Positions 42,815-51,808 of a stretch of 64,000 nt of DNA are shown one piece after another. Source of the stretch: Hyphomonadaceae bacterium. Lineage in GTDB: Bacteria; Pseudomonadota; Alphaproteobacteria; Rhizobiales; Hyphomicrobiaceae. The position numbers and the translations under genes were made by a program. Under the pieces are notes generated by a model, which saw only the letters and a program-made list of their open reading frames with translations, was not told the origin of the DNA and ran no database searches. Within the stretch, counting starts at the first letter, position 1, and every line of letters starts with the position of its first letter. The stretch lies in NCBI GenBank assembly GCA_019747815.1, contig JAIEQJ010000003.1, positions 1 to 64,000 on the forward strand. The letters run 5' to 3'.

Positions 42815-43957
42815 CTAGGCCCTATGAGACGCTAGATTGTCGTTGTGCTGGCCGAGCGTCGGGGCGCGGCGGCGAGCTCGGGGGCGCTGATCATCGAGCG
42901 TCAGTGGAATACCGACCAGCTCGAGATCGTCGTCGGCGCAGGGCATAGCCATTTCAAGTGCCCTCATCTGTGGATGTGACGCGACCTGATCGACCGTCAA
43001 GAGCGGCGCGCTGGGCACGCCTGAGGCATCCAGGACTTGCCCAAGACGGTCGCTGGCGAATTGGCGCACGCGGTCGGCGAGCAGTGGAATGAGCTGGTGG
43101 CGGTTGACAACACGGGCTGCGTTGCTGGCAAACTCGGGCCTGCTGGAGAGGGCATCGAACCCGAGAGCCGCGCAGAGCTTGCGGAACAAGCTGTCGTTTC
43201 CAGCCGCAATCATCAGCCAGCCGTCGGATGTCTGGAAAGCCTGATAGGGAACGATCTCGGCGGCGCCTGAACCCTGGGGCTTGCGGATGTCGCCGCAAGC
43301 TGCATATCCCGCAAGAGGAATGGTCATCCAGGTGAGGCCAGTTTCGTAAAGCGACGTGGCGATATTGCAGCCCTGACCGGACTTCCCACGCGCCAACAGC
43401 GCGGCGAGGAAGCCGATCACGGTCCACATGCCCGCCCCCATATCGACCAGCGAGACGCCGACGCGCACGGGCGGTCGTCCGGCCTCGCCGGTCACGCTCA
43501 TGATGCCGGTTGCTGCCTGTGCGAGCGGATCGTAGCCAGGCTTGTGGGCAAGAGGCCCTTTGCCTCCGAAAGCGCCAATATCGCACCACAAGAGAGACGG
43601 CTTGCTGGTGCGCAAGCTTTCAGCGGTCAGGCCATAGCGCGCGAGCAGTCCCGGTCGAAGGTTCTGGATGACGCCGTCGGCTTGCGACAGAATGAGGTGG
43701 CGCAAAGCAGCGAGGTCGGTTTCGTCGCCGAAATCGACGGTGATACCTTCTTTGCCTCGGTTGAGGCTGAGATAGGCCGTTGCCTCTTCCCGCCAGAATG
43801 GAGGTCCCCAGCCGCGTGCGTAGTCGCCGCCGACGGGGTTCTCCACCTTGATGACGCGTGCGCCGAGGTCGGCGAGGATGAGCCCCGCGAACGGGGCGGC
43901 TACGCTATGGCCGAGTTCGACGACGGTGATACCGTCAAGGGGCCGCACTTTGGTCAT
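42815..43957 (-). CDS. Class III (CaiB/BaiF) CoA-transferase
   Basis: 380 aa. VVELGHSVAAPFAGLILADL and the CoA-binding start IKVENPVGGD are typical. The catalytic Asp is in KPGYDPLAQAATG (D143). It transfers CoA between carboxylates, for example from succinyl-CoA to an imported dicarboxylate, so it is the likely activating step of operon C, which has no CoA ligase. The gap to the hydratase is 4 bp. Confidence 0.9.
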   Translation of the reverse strand: MTKVRPLDGITVVELGHSVAAPFAGLILADLGARVIKVENPVGGDYARGWGPPFWREEATAYLSLNRGKEGITVDFGDETDLAALRHLILSQADGVIQNLRPGLLARYGLTAESLRTSKPSLLWCDIGAFGGKGPLAHKPGYDPLAQAATGIMSVTGEAGRPPVRVGVSLVDMGAGMWTVIGFLAALLARGKSGQGCNIATSLYETGLTWMTIPLAGYAACGDIRKPQGSGAAEIVPYQAFQTSDGWLMIAAGNDSLFRKLCAALGFDALSSRPEFASNAARVVNRHQLIPLLADRVRQFASDRLGQVLDASGVPSAPLLTVDQVASHPQMRALEMAMPCADDDLELVGIPLTLDDQRPRARRRAPTLGQHNDNLASHRA

Positions 43958-44063
43958 TGATGGTCCTTTTCACTGCGAGACACCGATTGAATGAGTCGTT
44001 TTCATCTTTGGCGCGAGGGGGGCAGGGCTGCCGTTCGCAGCACTCGGGTCGGGGTCTGGCGGC

Positions 44064-44957
44064 TCACGCCTGATGCAGGCCGTTGTCTGCGATCAGGACG
44101 GCGCCGTTGACGAAGCTTGCCGCATCGGACAAGGCAAAGACGATGAGGTTTGCGATCTCCCGCGGCGTGCCCCAGCGCGTGGTTCGCATGCCATGCGTCG
44201 CTGACCATCGCTCGCGCTCTTGATGAGCGTCCTCGTTGGAGAGCGGACGTTGCGAGAGTTCGCTTTGCCACTTGGCGAACCGCTCGGGCGTGTGGACGAA
44301 TCCCGGAACGACTGCGTTCACGCGAATGCCGTGGGTTGCGAACTCGTGGGCGAGGATACTTGTCAGGCGGTTCTCGGCAGCTTTTGCCGGGCCCGTACAC
44401 GAGGACAGAAACGGTGGCTGCATCACCCGGATGGCCGTCTCGCCGCTCACATTCACAATGCGACCACCGCCGCGGGCAATCATCATTGGGATGATGCGCT
44501 GGCAGATGCGAAATTGGGCAAAGAAGTTCACGGCCATGCCGTATTGGAGCTCTGCCTCGGATACTTCCAGAAACGGCTTGTACGTGCCTGTCCCGGCGTT
44601 GTTGACCAGCAGATCGACGTGCCCGATCGTAGCCGCGACGGCACTTGGCAACGCAGCCACGTCCTCGACGCTCGCAACGTCGAGTGCCACGGTGTGCACC
44701 TTGCACGCTGTGCCTGCTTCTATCTCGGCGGCCGCCTCGGCGAGCCCCGCTGCGCGCCGCGCAGCGATAAGGACGTCCGCGCCCTCGGCAGCGAGAAGGC
44801 GCGCGGTCTCAAGACCGATGCCTTTGCTGCCGCCGGTGACGAGTGCCGTCTTGCCGCCCAGCCCGAGCTGCATGGTGGCCCTGGGACCGCCGATCTGCCC
44901 TCCGGGGAGCAGGTCAGTTGCATGGTCACTGTGGAGGAGCTCGGTGGGCAGCATCAT
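44064..44957 (-). CDS. SDR-family protein lacking the catalytic tyrosine
   Basis: 297 aa if started at 44957, where ATG overlaps the LivF stop (ATGA) behind GAGGAG; the SDR fold itself starts at 44873 (MQLGLGGKTALVTGGSKGIG). NNAGTG and a NAVVPGFV turn are present, but the active-site stretch reads SSCTGPAKAA, with Thr where YxxxK has Tyr. It may be catalytically altered or depend on another residue. It is coupled to the importer genes of operon C. Confidence 0.78.
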   Translation of the reverse strand: MMLPTELLHSDHATDLLPGGQIGGPRATMQLGLGGKTALVTGGSKGIGLETARLLAAEGADVLIAARRAAGLAEAAAEIEAGTACKVHTVALDVASVEDVAALPSAVAATIGHVDLLVNNAGTGTYKPFLEVSEAELQYGMAVNFFAQFRICQRIIPMMIARGGGRIVNVSGETAIRVMQPPFLSSCTGPAKAAENRLTSILAHEFATHGIRVNAVVPGFVHTPERFAKWQSELSQRPLSNEDAHQERERWSATHGMRTTRWGTPREIANLIVFALSDAASFVNGAVLIADNGLHQA

Positions 44958-45646
44958 AGATACTCCTCGGCGAGGGCCAGGTCGCGAATCTCGACGGCGG
45001 TGCCCGCGCGCCGTATCTCGCCCGAGCGCATGATGTAGCCGCGATTGGCAAGCTTGAGCGCCGGGCGAGCCATCTGCTCGGTCATCAGAATTGTCGTGCC
45101 GCGGCGCTGTAGCTCGCGAATGGCGTTGCTGATGCGGCTAATCCAGATCGGAGCGAGGCCGAGGAAGGGTTCATCGAGCAGGAGAAGCGTCGGCAGCGAG
45201 CACATGGCTCGGGCGAGGGCCACGATCTGTTGCTCGCCGCCGCTGAGCTGCCCCGCTGGCTGGCCAGCGCGATCGGCCAGCAGCGGGAAAATGGATTTCA
45301 GCCAATCGAGGGCTTGCAGCTGGCGTTTGCGTCCGCGACCGAACGCTCCGCACAGCACATTGTCGGTGACGGACATGGACGGGAAGACGCAGCGCCCCTC
45401 GGGTGAATAGCCGATGCCGGAGCGTGCTCGCTCAGCGCACGATATTGGTACGAGTTCTCTTTCATTGAAGCGGATAGTCCCGCCGCTTGTCGGTACCAGT
45501 CCGATGATGGCGTTGATCAAGCTCGACTTGCCGGCTCCGTTGGCGCCGATCAGCAGCACCGTTTCGCCGACCGCGACGTTGAGAGACACATCGCGCAGAG
45601 CGCCGATGCCGCCATATCGGACGTGGAGGTTGTCGACCTTCAGCAT
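44954..45646 (-). CDS. LivF-type ATPase, importer 3
   Basis: 230 aa. Walker A GANGAGKSSL, GYSPEGRCVFPSMSV, signature LSGGEQQIVALAR and Walker B LLLDEPFLGLAP are intact. The start overlaps the LivG end by 7 bases and the end overlaps the SDR by 4. Confidence 0.9.
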   Translation of the reverse strand: MLKVDNLHVRYGGIGALRDVSLNVAVGETVLLIGANGAGKSSLINAIIGLVPTSGGTIRFNERELVPISCAERARSGIGYSPEGRCVFPSMSVTDNVLCGAFGRGRKRQLQALDWLKSIFPLLADRAGQPAGQLSGGEQQIVALARAMCSLPTLLLLDEPFLGLAPIWISRISNAIRELQRRGTTILMTEQMARPALKLANRGYIMRSGEIRRAGTAVEIRDLALAEEYL

Positions 45647-46422
45647 GGAACTGTTGCCGTCTCGTCCGAGCCGCCGAGATATGCCTCGATCACGTCTTGA
45701 CGGCTGAGGACGTCCTGCGGCGCTCCTTCCGCAAGAACACGACCACCATCGAGGACGAGGATACGGGGGCACAGTCGGCGTATGAGGTCCATGTCGTGCT
45801 CGACGATGAGGATGGCGCAGCCGAATGCCCGCCGCGCATGGTGCACGAAGTCGTCAATACGGCTGCGCTCGCGGGCCTCGAGGCCGGCGGCTGGCTCGTC
45901 GAGCAGGAGAACTTTCGGGCGCGTCGCGTATGCCAGAAGCAACCCGAGCATCTTCTGCTGGCCGTACGGCAGCATGCCGGTTGGCTCGTCGAGTCGGTCC
46001 AGGAGGTCGAAGCGCCGCAACAACGACGTGACGTCGGTCCCGTTTGCGCTGTTGCCGCTGAAACGGAAAGCCCGCGCGACGCTGTCGCGAACGGTTGCGC
46101 GTGCGAAGGCATTGGTTTGTTGGAAGGTGCGCACCAGCCCGCGACGGCTGAGCATATGAATGGACTTGCCGGTGATATCGACGTCCTGCAGCAGGATGCG
46201 ACCCGTGGTCGGGGCTAGGTTGCCGCAGATGATGTTGATCAGCGTTGTCTTCCCGGCGCCGTTCGGGCCGATGATGCCGAGGACGTCGCCCGGGGGCAGC
46301 GTGAAGCTTACGTCCTGGAAAACCTTCAACCCACCGAAGCGCTTCGAGATCTTCTCGAGACGCAGCTCGGCGCTGCGGTCCGAATTGCGACGAAAGTGAC
46401 GGGACGCGAGGGGCGCTAGCAT
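45640..46422 (-). CDS. LivG-type ATPase, importer 3
   Basis: 260 aa from the ATG at 46422, preceded by GAGGATG. Walker A GPNGAGKTTL, the truncated-looking signature LPYGQQKMLGLL and Walker B LLLDEPAAGLE are present. RRGLVRTFQQTNAFARATV is a LivG feature. The N-terminal 20 residues are basic and variable. Confidence 0.88.
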   Translation of the reverse strand: MLAPLASRHFRRNSDRSAELRLEKISKRFGGLKVFQDVSFTLPPGDVLGIIGPNGAGKTTLINIICGNLAPTTGRILLQDVDITGKSIHMLSRRGLVRTFQQTNAFARATVRDSVARAFRFSGNSANGTDVTSLLRRFDLLDRLDEPTGMLPYGQQKMLGLLLAYATRPKVLLLDEPAAGLEARERSRIDDFVHHARRAFGCAILIVEHDMDLIRRLCPRILVLDGGRVLAEGAPQDVLSRQDVIEAYLGGSDETATVPC

Positions 46423-46432
46423 GTAAGCATCC

Positions 46433-47434
46433 TCACGACACTGCAGCCGCCTTGGAGTGCCGACCAGGCGAGGATGCGTCAGACGCAAGCGGCGCGGAGG
46501 CAAGGCGGGAGAGAATGCCGATGATGCCATCCTTGCCGACCAGGACAAAAAGCGTAATGAGCAATCCGAATAGGCCTGGCGAGTACTCGCCGTGATTGTT
46601 GAACAGGTTCGCCGCCCAGACCAGAACGGCGCTGCCGACTATCGGACCAATGATTGAGCCACTGCCGCCGACGATTGCGTAGGCGATATAGTTCACCGAT
46701 GAGATCGGGCTGAATGAGGAGGGGTGCGCAGTCAGCAGCATGTTGACGAGCGAATATCCGGCGATCCCGGACAGGCCGGCCGCCACGACGAAGCCCAATG
46801 CCTTGTAGCGCCAGACAATCAGGCCGAGGCTCTGAGCCAGCAAGGCATTCTCCCCGATTGCATCGAAATGCTCGCGGAAACGACGCGTGAGGGAGACGGC
46901 AATCAGCGCTGCAACCAATGAGAGTGCGGTGGCGAGCAGGAGCACCGCGCGATTGCTACTGAGGGAGGTTCCGAGCAGTGTCGTCGGTGGTATGGCCACG
47001 AGGCCGTTGGAGCCGCCTGTGAGCCAAGGCATCTCAAACAAGGTGAGTTGCGTGATCTCGGTGAGGACGAAGGTGACCAGGACGAAATAAACGCCCTTGA
47101 GTCTCAGTACCATCGCGCCGAGCGGTGCCGCGACAGCAGCGGGAATTGCGAAGCTCAATACTGCCAGCGCGATCGCGTCAGTGATGCCGTTCGCGGCCGC
47201 AATGGCGACCGAGTATCCGCCGATTGCCATGAATGCCGGTACGGCGAACGTCAGCAGGTTCATGCGCAGCATTATGAAGACGCTGAACGCTGCCGGGATG
47301 GCGATCAGGATTTGGTTCAAGATGGAGAAGACGAGCGGGCTGCTTGTGACGAAGGGCACAGCGAACGTTGCAGCAAGGGTGATGACAGCTGCGGCTTCCG
47401 TGCGTGCGCGTCGCCTGGCAGACAGTTTGAACAT
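46433..47434 (-). CDS. LivM-type permease, importer 3
   Basis: 333 aa, polytopic. The usual SFGHA motif is replaced by FAVPAFMAIGGYSVA, but TGGSNGLVAIPP, RFREHFDAIGENALLAQSLG and GGSGSIIGPIVGS identify LivM. It follows LivH after 3 bp. Confidence 0.86.
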   Translation of the reverse strand: MFKLSARRRARTEAAAVITLAATFAVPFVTSSPLVFSILNQILIAIPAAFSVFIMLRMNLLTFAVPAFMAIGGYSVAIAAANGITDAIALAVLSFAIPAAVAAPLGAMVLRLKGVYFVLVTFVLTEITQLTLFEMPWLTGGSNGLVAIPPTTLLGTSLSSNRAVLLLATALSLVAALIAVSLTRRFREHFDAIGENALLAQSLGLIVWRYKALGFVVAAGLSGIAGYSLVNMLLTAHPSSFSPISSVNYIAYAIVGGSGSIIGPIVGSAVLVWAANLFNNHGEYSPGLFGLLITLFVLVGKDGIIGILSRLASAPLASDASSPGRHSKAAAVS

Positions 47435-47437
47435 GTC

Positions 47438-48304
47438 TCAGGCCCCGCGCGTCTCACGCCCGAGCAATCCCGATGGGCGAACAACCAGCATCACGAGAAC
47501 GATGATGAACAAGGCCAACGCACCCTTGGAGCCGCCGAGGTAGACGCCCGAGAAAGCCTCGATCAGTCCGACTAGGAAGGCAGCGACGGTGGCTCCGCCG
47601 ATACTGCCGAGGCCCCCGAGAATGACGACGAGGAACGAGGTGGCGAGGACGGGATCTCCGACATGCGGTGCCAAGGAGAGGATCGGCGTCACCAACGCCC
47701 CCGTCAGCCCTGCCAAACCTGATGCCAACGCGAAAGCCAGAGGGAAGAGCTGATGAGGGCGCATGCCTTGTGCTGTAGCAACCGCTCTATGATCAGCGAG
47801 GGCACGCGAGGCTCGCCCGAAATCCGTGCGGAAAAGCAGGAGATAGACGGCACCGATTGCCAACAGACAAGTGGCAAGAACAATCAGGTTCTCGAGTGGG
47901 ATGTAGTATCCGTTCCCTCGGATGGCACCGGTGACCGGAAAGGCGAATTGGACTGATTCCGCTCCAAAGGTGACCAGAATGCCGGTCGACAGCATGAGAT
48001 AGAGACCGAGCGTGAGCATGAGCGTGGCAAGGTGATCGTCGATGCGCCGCTCAAGAACGAAGCGCTCGAACGCGTAACCGACGGCACCCGTTGCCAACGC
48101 GGCGGCGAGCACGGCTACGGGGTAGGGTATGGCGAGCTTGCTCACGGCGGCCTGGGCGACGTAGCCACCAAGGACGTACAAGCCGCCGTGTGCGAAGTTG
48201 ACGACACCCAAGATGCCGAAGATCAGTGTAAAGCCGAGGGCCAGGAGAGCGTACTGCCCGCCCAGGCTCACGCCAATGATGACGGCGGCGAGGAGAGAGT
48301 CCAT
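47438..48304 (-). CDS. LivH-type permease, importer 3
   Basis: 288 aa from the ATG at 48304 behind GAGGGAG; an ATG at 48325 overlapping the binding-protein stop (ATGA) is the alternative. ALLALGFTLIFGILGVVNF followed by AHGGLYVLGGY and GGLGSIGGATVAA are LivH signatures. About eight membrane helices. Confidence 0.88.
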   Translation of the reverse strand: MDSLLAAVIIGVSLGGQYALLALGFTLIFGILGVVNFAHGGLYVLGGYVAQAAVSKLAIPYPVAVLAAALATGAVGYAFERFVLERRIDDHLATLMLTLGLYLMLSTGILVTFGAESVQFAFPVTGAIRGNGYYIPLENLIVLATCLLAIGAVYLLLFRTDFGRASRALADHRAVATAQGMRPHQLFPLAFALASGLAGLTGALVTPILSLAPHVGDPVLATSFLVVILGGLGSIGGATVAAFLVGLIEAFSGVYLGGSKGALALFIIVLVMLVVRPSGLLGRETRGA

Positions 48305-48321
48305 GGGCACGGTCTCCCTCG

Positions 48322-49500
48322 TCATTTTCCGGTCGCCGCGTCGTGACGCTGCAACGCTTGAACCTTGCCGTCGAGGATCAAGCCGATGCCAAACGGGAAG
48401 GACAATTCCTGATTGATGCCGAAGAATTCCTGGCCGATCCATAGCCCCTTGCCCAAGGCTTCATCCTCGACGGGGAGCGCGCGAAGAGCGTCCGCGATCT
48501 TCTTGGTATCTTCGATGGTTCCGGCGCGCGCGATGGCCTTGGTGAGAATTCGCGCAACAGCGACCCACTGGAAGAAGAGGTTGTTCTCAGGCGGGCTGGC
48601 ATTGAGCAGGCGCCTATAGTCATCCGCGATCTTGCGGACCTTGTCGTCGATTAAGACAGGCTCATACCAGTAGAAGTTCTTGAGGACGTCATAGCCGCCG
48701 GCTACGCGCGCGATTTCGTCAGTACCGGGGCCGCCAAGGCGGCCAATTGGGCCCGTGAATCCGGCTTGCCGGAGTTGTTTGACGATAATGCCTGCATCGC
48801 CGGCGGGAGATGAGGCGAGGTCGACCGCGTCCGGTTGTGCATTGAGAATGCGTGTGACGAGGGGCGCGAAGTTCGTGGTGCCGCGCTGGTAGTACTCCTC
48901 TCGGGCTTTGATGCCGTTCTTCGAGTAGGCATCAACGACCACGCTGGCGATATCGGTGCCGCCTTGATCGTTCGGTGCCACCACGACCACGGACCTGATA
49001 GTGAACTTCTGCTTGGCGACTTTGATGATGGGATCGGCCCAGCCGCTGGGCCCAGGGCCGCCGTGGAACACAAGCGGCCATTGCGGTCCGATGGCATTCT
49101 TGGCGTAGCTGCTGGCAACGACGAGCAATTCGTTGCGCACAGCGATGGGCTTCAGCCCCGTCAGCTCGGGCGAGCCGATCGGCCCCAGGATAATCTTGAT
49201 GCCCTGGCTCACCAAGTTGTTGGCCGCGGCGGCTGCGCCTTCGGCGGTGTATTTGCTGTCCACAGTCACGACGCTGATGCGGCAATTGTCTGCGCCGACC
49301 TTGAGGCCGCCTTCAGCATTCGCTTCGGCAGCAGCGAGCTCCGCGCTTCCACGCAGAGCAATGCCCCATTGCGCGGCGGGCCCGGATAGAACCGCCACGA
49401 CCCCCAACTTCAGTTCGCATTCAGCAGCCTTCGCAGGGATGATTGTCGCAGCGAGGATGGCGAGTGGCAGATGGAAGAGCTTGGCTTTACGAAATCGCAT
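48322..49500 (-). CDS. Solute-binding protein of LIV-type importer 3
   Basis: 392 aa with a Sec signal (KLFHLPLAILAATIIPAKAA, cleavage near residue 26). KLGVVAVLSGPAAQWGIALR is the HAAT binding-protein start, and GPIGSPELTG and VVVVAPNDQGGTD follow. It is the first gene of operon C, with GGGAGGA before the ATG and a LacI-type dyad directly upstream. Confidence 0.9.
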   Translation of the reverse strand: MRFRKAKLFHLPLAILAATIIPAKAAECELKLGVVAVLSGPAAQWGIALRGSAELAAAEANAEGGLKVGADNCRISVVTVDSKYTAEGAAAAANNLVSQGIKIILGPIGSPELTGLKPIAVRNELLVVASSYAKNAIGPQWPLVFHGGPGPSGWADPIIKVAKQKFTIRSVVVVAPNDQGGTDIASVVVDAYSKNGIKAREEYYQRGTTNFAPLVTRILNAQPDAVDLASSPAGDAGIIVKQLRQAGFTGPIGRLGGPGTDEIARVAGGYDVLKNFYWYEPVLIDDKVRKIADDYRRLLNASPPENNLFFQWVAVARILTKAIARAGTIEDTKKIADALRALPVEDEALGKGLWIGQEFFGINQELSFPFGIGLILDGKVQALQRHDAATGK

Positions 49501-49512
49501 GCATTCCTCCCA

Positions 49513-49589
49513 AGGAAACGTTTTCTGGTGATTGTGCTGAGTGTCATTGCCCCAGAGGCACCTGGCGCGTCGTGCCGGGGAAACGTTTC
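49513..49589. promoter_or_regulatory. Two LacI-type operators before operon C
   Basis: AGGAAACGTTTTCT (49513-49526, one mismatched pair) and GAAACGTTTC (49580-49589, perfect) both centre on CG, as LacI/GalR-family sites do. Their centres are 65 bp apart. The proximal one sits 13 bp before the ATG, just outside the ribosome binding site. The LacI gene at the operon end is the obvious ligand. Confidence 0.7.
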
Positions 49590-49633
49590 ATCGTCTGTTC
49601 ATGGCTCACTTGCGGTTAAAGCCCCGGCTTGAT

Positions 49634-50617
49634 TCAGAGAAGCATCTGCATGGGCTGCGGGTGATACCGGAAGCCGTCCCCATGCTTGCTGGCGAAACCG
49701 ATGCCAGGCCAAGGGAAGTGGTAACCGAGGAAGGGAATGCGCTTGGCCGCCAGCATCTCCAAGACGCGCACCCGCGATTGCACAGATTGCTTTGGATCGG
49801 TGTCGTAGATGAACTCCATGCGCGGGTTTTCGAACAGCAGCACCGGGTGGTGCGTCGTGTCGCCAAGGACCGCGAGCGTCTTGTCGCCGGACGAAAGCAT
49901 GAACATGGCGTGCCCTACCGTGTGACCAGGGGTTGCCATGGCCTGGACTCCCGGCAGGAATTCTTGACCATCCTTGAAGAAGATGATGCGCGAGCGATTC
50001 GGCAGGAGATGCCTGCGCGCCCCCTCAATGAGCGCCTTCAAGTCCTTGTTGGATAGCTTGGCTTCGTCTGTCCAGAATTCGTAGTCAGCTTGACTGATGT
50101 AGATTTGTGCGTTGGGGAAGTTCGGGCTTCCATCGTCGGCCATGACGCCCCAGACGTGATCAGGGTGGGCATGCGAGAGGACCACGGCATCGATGTCCTT
50201 GGGGTCAATGCCGGCCTGCTTGAGGCTGTTGAGCATTCGACCCGATCCAGGTCCGAACAGCTTCATGCTGCCGAGACCTGTGTCGAACATCACGAGCTTG
50301 TCCCCGGTGTTGAGCACAAGAATGTTTTGCTCGAAGACGACATTGTCGGTCGGCAGGAAGCTGCGGGCGAGCATGCGCTGCACCTCTTCGTGCGGCACCC
50401 CGACGAAGGTTGTTGCGGGTAGCACTACCGGGCCGTCCGAGACGACGGTTGCTTCGGCGCCGCCGAATGCGAAGCGATAGAAATACGGGCCTTGTGTGTT
50501 GATCCTGGGCGCTTTGGCCCACGTTGAATTTGACGCCCATCCGAGCGATGCCGCCGCCATCGTAGTTGCCAAGAGCATTGCGCGGCGCGAGAGGGAGTGT
50601 GGGTGCGTCTGGGTCAT
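49634..50617 (-). CDS. Tat-exported MBL-fold hydrolase
   Basis: 327 aa. The twin-arginine signal SLSRRAMLLATTMAAASLGW ends near residue 35. The metal sites LSHAHPDHVWGV, GHTVGHAMF and LGDTTHH are complete. The start at 50617 follows AGAGGAG. Expected location is the periplasm. It is transcribed divergently from a TetR gene, across a region with a TTGAC-N6-GTCAA box, so it is probably in the same regulon as operons A and B. Substrate unknown. Confidence 0.86.
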   Translation of the reverse strand: MTQTHPHSLSRRAMLLATTMAAASLGWASNSTWAKAPRINTQGPYFYRFAFGGAEATVVSDGPVVLPATTFVGVPHEEVQRMLARSFLPTDNVVFEQNILVLNTGDKLVMFDTGLGSMKLFGPGSGRMLNSLKQAGIDPKDIDAVVLSHAHPDHVWGVMADDGSPNFPNAQIYISQADYEFWTDEAKLSNKDLKALIEGARRHLLPNRSRIIFFKDGQEFLPGVQAMATPGHTVGHAMFMLSSGDKTLAVLGDTTHHPVLLFENPRMEFIYDTDPKQSVQSRVRVLEMLAAKRIPFLGYHFPWPGIGFASKHGDGFRYHPQPMQMLL

Positions 50618-50702
50618 GATCTCCTCTTGCTCACTCCCATTGCGAAAATGGGCGGCGAAGCTCGGTTGGTCCGCTCCCATATATGTCCCTAAGGACGCTT
50701 AA

Positions 50703-50718
50703 TTGACTACAAGGTCAA
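50703..50718. promoter_or_regulatory. TTGAC-N6-GTCAA box upstream of the exported MBL gene
   Basis: AATTGAC-TACAAG-GTCAATT (50701-50720) has 7-bp perfect arms. It lies 86 bp before the MBL start, nearly the same distance as the box at 28884 to its gene. It is in the divergent region shared with the TetR gene at 50880. Confidence 0.65.
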
Positions 50719-50879
50719 TTTCTTGATGTCAACGGCAATTGCGCGGTGCTGCCAGCGATACCTGGTGACGGAACCGGTCTCGGAGGACGCTCGCGTTGAC
50801 CTGTGGCGACGGCAGCAGTCGATTGAGAAGAGCGAGGTGTGCTAGTTAGAACTTGCGCAACGTCCGGCTAGCCTGCGCA

Positions 50880-51548
50880 ATGGTTAACGGTGTTCAAGTA
50901 ACGTCCGAACGGGGGTCCATGGTGCGACGGGGTCGCCACGCTGGCGCTTGGAAGAATGTCGTTCTGACGCAGGACGAGCAGTTCGCACTGAAGCGAAGAG
51001 CGCTGCTGCGGCAGGCAGCGCGAGCGTTCAGCGAGAAAGGCTATCATGATACGTCGCTCACCGACGTGGCCAAGGCGCTCGGGGTCACCAAATCGGCGCT
51101 CTACTACTACGTCGACGACAAACAGGAGATCCTGTTCGAGTGTCACAAGCTCTCCCACGACTTTGGCGACCAGGCCATCGAGTACGCGGAAAAGCATGGT
51201 CGCAATGGGCGGGAGAAAATTAGTCTGCTCGTACGCACATATCTCGAGCTGCTGACGAGCGAGCTCGGCGCCTGCGCGGTCCTGCTGGAATTCAATGCGC
51301 TAACACCGGCGAACCGCAAGATCATCGGTCGACGCCGCGATACCTTCGAGCACTATTTCCGCAAGCTGGTACAGACGGGAATTGCGGACGGCAGCTTGCG
51401 CAAGGTTGATCCTAAGCTCACCGTCTTCTTCTTCATGGGCGCCGTGAACTGGCTCACCCGGTGGTTCGACCCGTCGGGAGAACACAGCGGCGAGCACATC
51501 GCCAAAGAATTTGCGGGGCTCCTCGACGCCGCGATTCGGAGCCGCTGA
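50880..51548 (+). CDS. TetR-family regulator, paralogue of the operon A TetR
   Basis: 222 aa from the ATG at 50880 (earlier TTG or later ATG at 50919 possible). AWKNVVLTQDEQFALKRRAL, GYHDTSLTDVAKALGVTKSA and LYYYV match the TetR at 21451 almost residue for residue, and the ligand domain is also closely similar (GAVNWLTRWFDPSGEHSGEH). The shared recognition helix suggests that both bind the same box. Confidence 0.88.
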   Translation: MVNGVQVTSERGSMVRRGRHAGAWKNVVLTQDEQFALKRRALLRQAARAFSEKGYHDTSLTDVAKALGVTKSALYYYVDDKQEILFECHKLSHDFGDQAIEYAEKHGRNGREKISLLVRTYLELLTSELGACAVLLEFNALTPANRKIIGRRRDTFEHYFRKLVQTGIADGSLRKVDPKLTVFFFMGAVNWLTRWFDPSGEHSGEHIAKEFAGLLDAAIRSR

Positions 51549-51808
51549 TGAGTCTTCTGAGACCTCCAGTCTGGTCCCATTGTGGCGATCGGCCCGAACC
51601 TGAGTAGTGTGAATCGGCCAGCGCCTGACACGTGCATCGGCGCTGAAGACTAACCCCCCGCTTCAAGGCCTCCGCTGCTGCGCTACGCTCCGCAGCTCCG
51701 GTCTCCGACGCGTTCTACGCCGGCAACGAGAGGGGTCTCGATTGCAGGCCGGTCAGGGTGAAGATGCCCGCCGATTGACAGAGGTGCCTGGTTCGACGCA
51801 AGTGGCCG

